Of a stretch of 64,000 bases of DNA, positions 8,713 through 16,786 are shown one piece after another. Below the pieces are notes generated by a model, which saw only the letters and a list, made by a program, of their open reading frames with translations, was not told where the DNA came from and did no database searches. Source of the stretch: Paenibacillus_AB hodogayensis (GTDB taxonomy: Bacteria; Bacillota; Bacilli; Paenibacillales; NBRC-103111); contig NZ_BAAAYO010000006.1 of the NCBI RefSeq assembly GCF_039536325.1, positions 496,001-560,000 on the forward strand. Reading direction: 5' to 3'. Position numbers and translations under genes: made by a program. Each line of letters starts with the position of its first letter. Positions within the stretch are counted from its first letter, which is position 1.

Positions 8713-11331
8713 TTATCGCAATCCCTCCGGGGCGGATTCTGCTTTATTCAACTGTTGGTGCAAATACGCGCAGTTTAACCCTTTTTCCAACAACGATTGA
8801 GCGGTATAGAAGTAATGATTGCTCGCCTCGAAGCCGATCTTGGAATCTTGTCGCATCAGTTGGCAATGAGCGACGGCCATGCTCCGTTCCTCTTTCAGCA
8901 GCGCTTGCATGGCGGCGGCGCAATCGCTTTTGTCCGGACCTTCCGGGAGAGTGTGCCACAGGTCCCGCAGCCGAATGAACTCGGCTTGGTGCCACGCGCT
9001 GCCGAAGTGGTGATAAGTAGCCAAGACCATCCGGCGCATCTCCTGAAACGCAGCGAAATGACGCGGCTCCACAGCCTCTTCGGCCGAGTCCAGCAGTTCC
9101 AGCCCTTTCCTCCAGCCGGCAACCAGCTGATGGAGCTGGTCGAAAAAAATAGATTCCGGATAAATGGAGCGCCATCTATTCAGATCGTCGTACGGGTAAC
9201 ACACCATCGTCGCCCGGTAGCCTGTCGGTTGCAAAAACAACAGATTGGAGGGACCGGCATTTTGCGGTCCCGCATACAGCATCGACATGCTGAGCGGAAA
9301 TTCGCGGAAGGCGGCGCTGAACGCTTCCCACGCCTCGGCGACCCGCTGGCCAGCCCGAGCTCCGAATACCTCAGCGGCAAACGTTCGGCTGTCTTCCGGC
9401 GGATTGCCGGGTTTCTCCCAATAAAAACGGGAAGCATAGTCCAATAATAAGGACGGATAACCGCCAAGCGTCCAACTTACCATGAGACCGGTGACATCCG
9501 CTTCCCGCAGCCGGCGCAAATGACGCTCGACAAGAGGGACAACCGGAATATACGGGACTGCCGCGCATTCCCAGGAGTTATTGAACTGTACCTTGGCGAT
9601 CGCCGACAGCCCTCTTGCAGAGGCCAGCTCCCAAAACTGCCGCGATTTTGCGCTGGGGCCAATCTGGGAGATGGAGTAGTCGGTCAGCTTGCCGGAGACG
9701 CCGCCGACTTCCGTTTCAAGCTCGAACTCGCTTGTCGACATAATGCTTACGCCCTCCGGCATCGCTTCGACCGTTCGCCGGACCGCCTCCTCGTCCCATC
9801 CCCGGTAGTCGGTATACCCCCATGTCCAGCAAATAACTCTGGCCGCAGGCTTGACGCTGCGGATTCCTTCGGCGATGCACCGGTTCACCTCGGCCACCAC
9901 GTCTTGAATCGGCCTTTGCGCACAACGCGGGCAGCGGGTGGGCGCATTCGGGTAACTTCGGGAGTAGCAGTTCGTCAAATTTTCGGACATCGTGATCGTA
10001 AATACGCCGGCAAGGTCCGGTACCTCCCGCATCAGTCTGTCGCACGAGTCTCTCACGTAACGCTGAATGTCGGGATGGGACGTGCATAAGCAGGCGTAGC
10101 CGTCCAGCTCATGCCCTTTCCAGTCGGAATGATCGTCAAAAAAAGCGAGCGGCATCGCTCGGGGCTCGTTCAAATACAGATAAATGCCAATGCCGTACGA
10201 GGCCGCCCTTTCCACAAGTTTCCTCAGATTGTCCAACCGGATTTCCCAATGTTCGCTGCGGCCCGGAGCCTCCTCCCATGGAACGAGCTGGTATAAAATG
10301 CCTTGCAGCCATACTCCGTTAATGCCAGCCTCGCTTAATTTGCTCAGCAGCCGGTCCGGATAAGGGTCCAGCAGCGGGTCCAAGAGCGGGTCGCCATAGA
10401 CCGCGAAATAGGAGTAGCCCAGACGCAGATCCATGCGGGTCTCCCGGGCGACATTCTCCAGGCGCAGGATGGGCGCGCCTCGCGTCTTCATCGCTTGCAG
10501 CATGTATTGAAGCCCTCGCCATACGCCGGGAGCGTCGATGCCGATCACTTCGATCCGTTCCTGCCCGATCCGTACGGAGTGGCTTTCCGCCGGCAGGCTT
10601 CCATCGGAACGGATGGAAAGCGCAATTGTTTTTCCTTCCCCGTCAGCTTCGAGGCTCATCGTCAGACGAATGCCGAAGGTAGCCAGCAAGCTGTCGATAA
10701 ACCGCCTCGCAAATACGTCCAGGAGCGTTCCCGCCGCACGATCGACTGTAACCGTCCAATGATCGTCCAGCCGCAGTTCGTCCGCATCAGGCTGTTCCTT
10801 GCTCGCCGGAAGGATCGCCTCCGGCTCATTCCAGTCGTCCAGAAAAGAAAACGGCCGTTCGAATACTGTTCCCGCTTCGGAATCCAGGCGCATACGTTCC
10901 GCTTCCGCTTTGATTTGCCGGGTACGGCGCATTTCGTCGTCCGTTAATCCGCGGTATATAACCGGTTTCGCATCGGGCTTGAAATCGCCCAATTTGACGT
11001 GCAGGAAGTCGTCCTCCTTGAGCGTAAACCCAAGCCGCTCCTCCGACCAGCCCAGCAGCTGGAGCAATTGGTCATAAGGCAGGACATGCCAGTTGTCGCG
11101 AATAATGGTGATATAGCCCCGCTCCATCCAACGGTCCTGTACGGGCTCCTGATTCGGCAGTCCCATATCGGCAGCCAGCTTGTTTACGTTTTCCAACGAC
11201 GTATTCAACACCTCGGCAAGCCTCAATGCTTCAACCGTGCCCCAATTTCTCCATATGAACAATTGCTGCCTCGTCGGAAAATACGGAAAGGCAATCGGTT
11301 CGTTGCGAATGTCCGGCAGCTTCCATTTCAT
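8713..11331 (-). CDS. putative intracellular glycoside hydrolase
   Basis: 872 residues, no signal peptide. Residues ~170-290 resemble the non-catalytic alpha/beta domain that precedes the barrel in GH20-like enzymes (ending WRGLQYMLQAM). Residues ~300-650 look like a TIM barrel (MDLRLGYSYF, GINGVWLQG, GIGIYLYLNEP, VFTITMSEN, VICWTWGY). A CPRC pair at ~467 follows the SEN motif, a pattern seen in uncharacterised glycosidase relatives. The ATG at 11331 with GAGGTGA upstream is preferred over a GTG three codons earlier. It lies 33 bases behind a solute-binding lipoprotein, so it may act on the sugar that protein binds. Substrate and catalytic residues are not known. Confidence 0.7.
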   Translation of the reverse strand: MKWKLPDIRNEPIAFPYFPTRQQLFIWRNWGTVEALRLAEVLNTSLENVNKLAADMGLPNQEPVQDRWMERGYITIIRDNWHVLPYDQLLQLLGWSEERLGFTLKEDDFLHVKLGDFKPDAKPVIYRGLTDDEMRRTRQIKAEAERMRLDSEAGTVFERPFSFLDDWNEPEAILPASKEQPDADELRLDDHWTVTVDRAAGTLLDVFARRFIDSLLATFGIRLTMSLEADGEGKTIALSIRSDGSLPAESHSVRIGQERIEVIGIDAPGVWRGLQYMLQAMKTRGAPILRLENVARETRMDLRLGYSYFAVYGDPLLDPLLDPYPDRLLSKLSEAGINGVWLQGILYQLVPWEEAPGRSEHWEIRLDNLRKLVERAASYGIGIYLYLNEPRAMPLAFFDDHSDWKGHELDGYACLCTSHPDIQRYVRDSCDRLMREVPDLAGVFTITMSENLTNCYSRSYPNAPTRCPRCAQRPIQDVVAEVNRCIAEGIRSVKPAARVICWTWGYTDYRGWDEEAVRRTVEAMPEGVSIMSTSEFELETEVGGVSGKLTDYSISQIGPSAKSRQFWELASARGLSAIAKVQFNNSWECAAVPYIPVVPLVERHLRRLREADVTGLMVSWTLGGYPSLLLDYASRFYWEKPGNPPEDSRTFAAEVFGARAGQRVAEAWEAFSAAFREFPLSMSMLYAGPQNAGPSNLLFLQPTGYRATMVCYPYDDLNRWRSIYPESIFFDQLHQLVAGWRKGLELLDSAEEAVEPRHFAAFQEMRRMVLATYHHFGSAWHQAEFIRLRDLWHTLPEGPDKSDCAAAMQALLKEERSMAVAHCQLMRQDSKIGFEASNHYFYTAQSLLEKGLNCAYLHQQLNKAESAPEGLR

Positions 11332-11364
11332 CGCTCTCACCTCATCGTGTCGCAGCGTGCGCGT

Positions 11365-12660
11365 TTATTTTTTGACGATGTCCTGAATGGCTTTGTTCAT
11401 CTTCTCGTCCGCTTCGCGCAGCGCCGTATTGATATCCTTGCCATTGTACAGCACGTTAGTGAACGCTTCATTGATCAGGGATGCCGGGTTTTGCGGGAAC
11501 GCATACTTGAACGGCTTGACGACCGCAAGCTTCAGCTTGGTCAAAGCGACCACATTTTTGTTCTGGTAATCGGAGATAGCCTGTCCGTATTGATCCTGAA
11601 CGCCCCGATCCTTGAGAACGGATACACGGCCGTTTCTAGACATGGCCGTCTGCACTTCTTCGGACAAAACCACTTCGATGACCCGGAGAGCGGCATCTTT
11701 GTTTTTGCTCGTCCCCGTTATGGCGAGATTGAACGAATCGACGCGCTGGCCGACTCCGGGCGCGCTCGGATTTTGCGGGTATGTGACAAGATCCCAATTC
11801 AATTCCTTCGTTTTGTTCAGCGTTTGCAGCAAATCCGTGTAGGCCGGAACCATCGCCACCTGCCCTTTTTGAAATCCGCTGATCGCCCCGATCGTTTTGG
11901 GAATCACTCCTCCGTCCGGCTGCCGGTACAGCTGATACCACAGCTCGAACAAGTCCTTCCAGCCCTGCGTTTGAAATACGGCCTTATCGTTCACCGTGTC
12001 CAGAAAAGGCAAGCTTACCTGGTACGCCGCCCGGTACAGGTTCTCCGGATGCAAGCCGACGTAGGCGACTCCGTTATCGGTCCTGGACAGCTTCTCGCCC
12101 AGCTTCCTGACATCTTCCCAGCTCATATTGTCCTTGGGGTACGAAACTCCGAATTTGTCGAATAAATCCTTATTGTAAAATAAAGCAAATCCATTGTTAT
12201 AGATTGGAAGCGCGCTCAAGTAATCCGAAAAGGTGCCTACCTTGATCGACTCCAAATACTCGGGTTGAATGCGACCGAGATCCATTTTGGCGCTTTTGAT
12301 CATCTCATCCATATTGAAATCGATGCCAAGCAGCTTTAAGGCGGATAAGTTGAGCGGAGCTTCCAGCACCATATCCGGGACCGTTCCGGCGGCGACCAGC
12401 TCTTCCAGACTTTGTCCCTTTTGCGAATTGTCGATTCGCTCCACTGTAATGTACGGATATTTTTTCTTTACGGGGTCCGTTATATAATTTTTTACCTCTT
12501 CGTCCGTCAACGATGCGACTCGTGCGGCGATTTTGATCGTGACCGGCTCCTTGCTTGGCGCCGCTTCTTCCTTCGTTATGCTCGTTTTGGCCCCACAAGC
12601 CGCAAGCAGGACCGCCGACAGCAGGACGACCGAAATTCCGTTCATTCGTTTCGTTTTCAA
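11365..12660 (-). CDS. extracellular solute-binding lipoprotein (ABC sugar type, family 1)
   Basis: 431 residues. A lipoprotein signal ends in LLAAC with the lipidated Cys at residue 22, so the protein is membrane-anchored outside the cell. The start is a TTG at 12660, 6 bases after GGTGGG; the nearest upstream ATG would add a non-signal extension. The body has the family-1 pattern, including FDKFGVSYPKDNMSWEDV, and the C-terminus is DINTALREADEKMNKA. It is a paralogue of the proteins at 19305-20660 and 45281-46570. No permease or ATPase is nearby. It is followed at once by the putative glycosidase at 8713. Confidence 0.88.
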   Translation of the reverse strand: MKTKRMNGISVVLLSAVLLAACGAKTSITKEEAAPSKEPVTIKIAARVASLTDEEVKNYITDPVKKKYPYITVERIDNSQKGQSLEELVAAGTVPDMVLEAPLNLSALKLLGIDFNMDEMIKSAKMDLGRIQPEYLESIKVGTFSDYLSALPIYNNGFALFYNKDLFDKFGVSYPKDNMSWEDVRKLGEKLSRTDNGVAYVGLHPENLYRAAYQVSLPFLDTVNDKAVFQTQGWKDLFELWYQLYRQPDGGVIPKTIGAISGFQKGQVAMVPAYTDLLQTLNKTKELNWDLVTYPQNPSAPGVGQRVDSFNLAITGTSKNKDAALRVIEVVLSEEVQTAMSRNGRVSVLKDRGVQDQYGQAISDYQNKNVVALTKLKLAVVKPFKYAFPQNPASLINEAFTNVLYNGKDINTALREADEKMNKAIQDIVKK

Positions 12661-12719
12661 AATAACCCACCTCTTTTGTTTTTTGGACTCGACCGGGTGA
12701 TGTTCATGCACTTCATAAA

Positions 12720-12750
12720 ATAGTAAACGATTTCTTTAATCGTTTACTAT
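12720..12750. promoter_or_regulatory. perfect inverted repeat upstream of the solute-binding gene, candidate operator
   Basis: 13-base arms (ATAGTAAACGATT and its exact complement) flank a 5-base centre. Each arm contains GTAAACGATT, which matches most of a LacI/CcpA-type site (12 of 14 to the cre consensus for one reading). It lies ~60 bases before the TTG start of the gene at 12660. No U-run follows, so it is unlikely to be a terminator. Confidence 0.5.
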
Positions 12751-12848
12751 GAGCTGCTCTTCTTACCGACCTCCTTGGCGCAAGCGGTAGACGCTTAGGT
12801 GGGAGTGTGCCGTTCCGCGGACAGTACCTCTTCCCAATATAGATGCAC

Positions 12849-12870
12849 AATATATTATATATAATATATT
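12849..12870. repeat. 22-base perfect AT palindrome
   Basis: AATATATTATA followed by its exact complement, entirely A and T, in an otherwise GC-rich intergenic stretch. The remaining 12751-12953 sequence shows no gene. The palindrome could supply a -10 region or a protein site. Confidence 0.5.
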
Positions 12871-12953
12871 ATTAATGCCCTCTCGGGCTTTGCGGTTAAG
12901 GTCAATTATTTGGTCATATCGGTCAAGAGGAATGCCCGAAAGGCGGTAAAATC

Positions 12954-12981
12954 AAAAAAAACCTCCGCCGAAGTAGAGGTT
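12954..12981 (-). terminator. Rho-independent terminator
   Basis: AACCTCCGC pairs with GTAGAGGTT (one mismatch, 4-base loop). On the minus strand it is followed by eight Ts. It ends the transcript of the large secreted protein at 13204. The stem resembles the trp attenuator at 8344. Confidence 0.82.
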
Positions 12982-13201
12982 AAATGGACGACCCGTTCGC
13001 GAACAGAAAGCGGGTCCTATGCCGGACAACGCGACAGTAGCCTTCCCCGACGGATCGATACTCCCCTTCCTTCGCACCTTCATGCGAAGCGAAAAGGAGC
13101 ACCCCACTGCGCCGGGGCAAGGCCGCCGCTCGAAATCCTTTCCGTACACCGGGGACGAACGTCACGCCGATTTCCGGTATGCCGCCCCCGCGCGCCGTCA
13201 T
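12980..13201 (-). CDS. possible small protein of 73 residues
   Basis: An open frame from ATG 13201 to TAA 12980, 2 bases after the stop of the large gene at 13204. GAAAGG, formed by that gene's last codons, lies 5-6 bases before the ATG, and the stop falls right at the terminator. The product is rich in Arg and Gly (RGGGIPEIGVTF, SHEGAKEGEYRS) and resembles nothing I recognise. Position favours a gene; composition argues for a chance frame. Confidence 0.25.
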   Translation of the reverse strand: MTARGGGIPEIGVTFVPGVRKGFRAAALPRRSGVLLFASHEGAKEGEYRSVGEGYCRVVRHRTRFLFANGSSI

Positions 13202-13203
13202 CG

Positions 13204-16200
13204 TTACCTTTCGTCTACATACAAATCGTCGAACCAGGCCGGACCGTTCGTCGCGGTGTCGCTCAACAGATACACCTGTATATATTTCGCGTTCGATGCC
13301 GGTGTAAGATTCAATTCGTAGTAGGTCCAATCCGAGGACGCGGCAGCCGGCTTCCATACGTAGCTGATCGTTGCCGCACCGTCAGCCTTGACTTGACGCA
13401 GCCCGATGGACACATTGCCCGCGGTGGAAGCGTTCTTCACCCAACCGCTCAGCGTGTATGTCTTGCCGGCTTGCGTCGGCATCAAACCGGACACGGCTAC
13501 GTTCCATGCATTGTTGGGGTCCGGCAGCAGAGATAGCGCGTAATCTCCGCTGTGCATTTCATCCTGCACCCACACGCTCTGGCGCATCGTCCAGCCGTCG
13601 GGAGCGGTCCCCGGGGAATTCGGCCGTTCAAAGCCCGGATTGCGCAGCAGGTTGCGGCTGACTGCGACGGACAGCGGCAACGATTGTACCGGATTGCCAT
13701 CCGCCAAAATTTGAATCGTCGCCCCGTGCACGCCGTCGGTAATGGTCGCCGGCAAATAAACCTTGCCGCTAACCGTCACCTGCCCTTGTGCCGGCACGGA
13801 CAGCGAGACGGGCAGCTGGACCGTCAAGCCGGGCGATGCGGTGGTGCTGTTCAACGTGGCCTGAAGCGTTCGCGAAGCTATGCTCTTCAAGCGGATCGAG
13901 AACGGCAGCTCGCCGCCTCCGTTCGCCTCCAGCAAGGCAGGCAGCGCCTCGGCCTCAAGCAGATTCACATAGGGATAAGTCACATAGTGGTTGACCGTCA
14001 CCCGTTTGCCCGGCGCCCCGGCGTACTCGAAGCCGATTCGGGCCTGAAGCTCGTAACGTCCCGCCTGTGCCGGCGCGGCGATTCGGAAATCGAACGCCTC
14101 GGACACGCTCAAGCCGCTACCCAGCCCATATACGCTGCGCGTTACCGGCTGCAGCTCGAACGGCTCGGGAAAGATCAACGTCATCGTGATATTGCGCAAA
14201 TCACCCGGTCGGGTATGGCGTACGTCAATATTTAGCCCGTTTGGCTCCTGCTGCCCGAACATCCGGCTGTCGGCCGGCACGAGCCGGATTTGCACGCTCG
14301 AAGCCGCAACGGGGCCCAGCCGTTCCCGCATCTTCTCCAACGCCCCGAGCATAGCCTTCCTCGCAGGGGTATCGGCGAGCTGTCCGGCCCAATTGTCCAA
14401 ATCGTCCAGAACGGTTAACCCGTCCAGCGCCAAGCCGCTGGCTTCATCGATATTCGGGGTCGGATCGCTTAACTCCTCGGTCATATCGGCCAGTACGGCC
14501 TCCAGTTGGCTGATCCGATTCGTCCAATAGGTATCCGCCGATAGCGCACCTGCCGCCCCGGCAACGTCGTCCGCCTGCTCCACCATGGACGCGAACGGAA
14601 CGATGCGGTACAGAAGCGATTGCAGCGGCGCCAGAGTAACTGTCAGTTCGCTGCCCTGTTCGTCCCGCGTCGATCGAAGGTCGCCATACAGCAATTGCGC
14701 GCGGAAGCCGGTTGCCTCCAAAGGAATCGTCACCTGACGGCTCGTCTCTCCCGTATTGACAACAGCGGCGTACAGCTCGTCGCCGTCGCGCCAAAGTGTC
14801 CACGCGGCGTCCGTCGCCGTGTCTGCCCCTGCGCGCTCTCCGGACGTCACCAGACGCCCCAGCAGCTCCAGCTCCGGACGAAACTCCACCAGCCCCGGCC
14901 AAAGCGCGGAATCGCGAAGCACAAAGCCGTTCTCGTTCAGAGAATAATACAGCAGGCCTTGGCTTCCGTTCAGCAGCGACTGGTAGGCCATATTGCGCAC
15001 CTCGGCAATCGTCGGCAAGTGCGGCCAGTTCGGCGGATTGTACATCGCCTGAAGAACGTTCCAAACCGGCTTGACGCCGCCGGTCGCCTGGCGGGCCAAG
15101 GCCGTGCGCTCGCCGACAAGCGAAATTGGGCTGTATGGAAGCGGATACACATCTACGGATAAAATATCCGCTACCTTAGCCACCGGCTCGTAGGCGGCCG
15201 CAGGCGATTCCACCATATAAATCGGATGAGCTTTGTCGATGGAATGAACAAGCCGATAAGCCTCCATCAGCTCTTTCTGCGACTTGTTGTTCTGAACCGG
15301 CTCGTCCATAACCATCCAGGCTAACACGGCCGGGTGGTCCTTCAATGCCGTTACCATCGTTTCGGTCAAAGCCGCATTCTCGCCGACGTTCATGTTGTAG
15401 TAAAGCCCGACCATCACCTTCAGGCCGCTCGCGTGGGCCGCATCGAGCGTCGCCTGCATCGTGCTTACTTTATTGGCGGGGACGGCCTGTATCGTATTGA
15501 TTCCCGCAGCAGCGGCAAACGGATAGTCCACCCGGTTCACATGATAGGCGCCTACCGGGAAGAACGGCTGACCGTTTACCAGCAGCGTTCCGTCCGTGCG
15601 CATCATCGTCGGGCGATCGTAGCGGTAAATGGTCTCGTACACCGTTTCCAGCGTTTCTCCGAGCGGACCGAGCAGACGCGCCTCGACGCGATAAGGCTCT
15701 TCCTTGATCATCTGCGACGGGTCGAATGTAAAGGCAATCGGCTGCGCGGCGCTTGTCGGACCGTAGACCGCGATCGGTACGCCGTTCGCTTCCCGATAAA
15801 CCGTTGTCGTCACCGTCGAATTGGCCGGCACGCCGGCCGGAACAGGAAGCTTGGCCGTCACTCGGCCCTCCGTCTGCTCCGCATAATAAAACAGCGCGTC
15901 CGTCTTCAACGCGATCAAGGGGCGATGGCGCTTCAGCACGAGTGAAGCGTCGTCGAAATAAACGGTGCCTGTCCCGTAGAGCCGCAGGTACAGGCTGACG
16001 ATATTCGCTTCCTCCGGGGCGGTAAACTCCATCGCCAGACGCTGCCAATCTCCGTTAAGCTCGGTTCGCAGCATCCTTTGGTTCAGATCCCCTTCCAGAT
16101 GATTGGCAGTGGTCCGTGTATCCTTGTAAAATTCCAGCTTGAAGCCTGCGCCCGAGCTTGGCAGCACGACCGATTTGACCCAGACGGACAATTCGTAGGT

Positions 16201-16497
16201 CGCACCCGGCTCGATCCCGATTCCCTGGTTGACCCACGGATTAGCGCTGCTCTGATCGGTTTGCAGCTTAAGCCCTTCGCTACCCGTGCGGGCTGCCGAT
16301 CCGCTCGGGACGGCGAAAGTGCCCCAGCCGCCGGAGGCGACCCACGGAGGCGCCGAGCTGCCGGTTTTCAGCTCGAAACCTCCGTTTTGCACCAGATTGT
16401 CGCCGTCTGCCCCGGCTTTGTCAGGCGTACCGAATACGGCAAGCGGCAGGAGCGCCAACAGCAGAGCGATCCTTACACTCCAACGCATACGTTTCAT
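13204..16497 (-). CDS. large secreted glycoside-hydrolase-like protein with carbohydrate-binding domains
   Basis: 1097 residues with a Sec signal peptide (RIALLLALLPLAVFG, cleavage near residue 30). Residues ~33-190 form a CBM4/9-like module (LVQNGGFELK, GTVYFDDASLVL). Residues ~300-610 form a TIM-barrel region starting DGTLLVNGQPFFPVGAY, with WMVMDEPV at ~395 supplying a likely acid/base Glu. Residues ~720-940 are beta-rich, and ~950-1097 form a second CBM4/9-like module (NLLRNPGFE, PAWFDDLYVDE). GAGGAG lies 7 bases before the ATG. It sits with an alpha-L-rhamnosidase-like enzyme and two solute-binding lipoproteins, pointing to a plant or microbial polysaccharide. Exact activity is unknown. 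Confidence 0.78.
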   Translation of the reverse strand: MKRMRWSVRIALLLALLPLAVFGTPDKAGADGDNLVQNGGFELKTGSSAPPWVASGGWGTFAVPSGSAARTGSEGLKLQTDQSSANPWVNQGIGIEPGATYELSVWVKSVVLPSSGAGFKLEFYKDTRTTANHLEGDLNQRMLRTELNGDWQRLAMEFTAPEEANIVSLYLRLYGTGTVYFDDASLVLKRHRPLIALKTDALFYYAEQTEGRVTAKLPVPAGVPANSTVTTTVYREANGVPIAVYGPTSAAQPIAFTFDPSQMIKEEPYRVEARLLGPLGETLETVYETIYRYDRPTMMRTDGTLLVNGQPFFPVGAYHVNRVDYPFAAAAGINTIQAVPANKVSTMQATLDAAHASGLKVMVGLYYNMNVGENAALTETMVTALKDHPAVLAWMVMDEPVQNNKSQKELMEAYRLVHSIDKAHPIYMVESPAAAYEPVAKVADILSVDVYPLPYSPISLVGERTALARQATGGVKPVWNVLQAMYNPPNWPHLPTIAEVRNMAYQSLLNGSQGLLYYSLNENGFVLRDSALWPGLVEFRPELELLGRLVTSGERAGADTATDAAWTLWRDGDELYAAVVNTGETSRQVTIPLEATGFRAQLLYGDLRSTRDEQGSELTVTLAPLQSLLYRIVPFASMVEQADDVAGAAGALSADTYWTNRISQLEAVLADMTEELSDPTPNIDEASGLALDGLTVLDDLDNWAGQLADTPARKAMLGALEKMRERLGPVAASSVQIRLVPADSRMFGQQEPNGLNIDVRHTRPGDLRNITMTLIFPEPFELQPVTRSVYGLGSGLSVSEAFDFRIAAPAQAGRYELQARIGFEYAGAPGKRVTVNHYVTYPYVNLLEAEALPALLEANGGGELPFSIRLKSIASRTLQATLNSTTASPGLTVQLPVSLSVPAQGQVTVSGKVYLPATITDGVHGATIQILADGNPVQSLPLSVAVSRNLLRNPGFERPNSPGTAPDGWTMRQSVWVQDEMHSGDYALSLLPDPNNAWNVAVSGLMPTQAGKTYTLSGWVKNASTAGNVSIGLRQVKADGAATISYVWKPAAASSDWTYYELNLTPASNAKYIQVYLLSDTATNGPAWFDDLYVDER

Positions 16498-16602
16498 TTT
16501 GATTCTCCTCTCCGATTACGGAAGTTTTGACAATGGCTTTCATCCGACGTATTACTCCCCGGCTTCAGCGGGCTTCGTATCGAAGCAGCATCCCTCCTTT
16601 CT

Positions 16603-16616
16603 AGCAATCGATTGCT
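16603..16616. promoter_or_regulatory. LacI-type palindrome upstream of the secreted protein gene
   Basis: A perfect 14-base palindrome, AGCAATCGATTGCT, with the central CG and flanking AA/TT typical of LacI-family operators. It lies 106 bases upstream of the gene at 16497. The rest of 16498-16786 holds no gene that I can see, only a GC-rich hairpin at 16764-16783 just after the rhamnosidase-like gene. Confidence 0.4.
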
Positions 16617-16786
16617 TTCGAATGGGCACGCTTCAGGCCGCTTGACGCATCGGCCGCCCGCACGGCGGACAGGCCGGTGCGCAGCTCGCCAGGTGGCCGA
16701 CGTCTACGGCTTCACCTTGCTGCAGCAGCTTTATCCGACAAGGAAATGGAGCGCCGAAGCCCCGGAGCGGAGCCGGGGGCAATCGG

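Noticed and set aside
12778..12805. A tRNA-Leu-like stretch (GGCGCAAGCGGTAGACGC)
   Set aside because: Only a D-arm-like part is present. No acceptor stem, anticodon arm or T-arm follows, so it is chance similarity or an old remnant.
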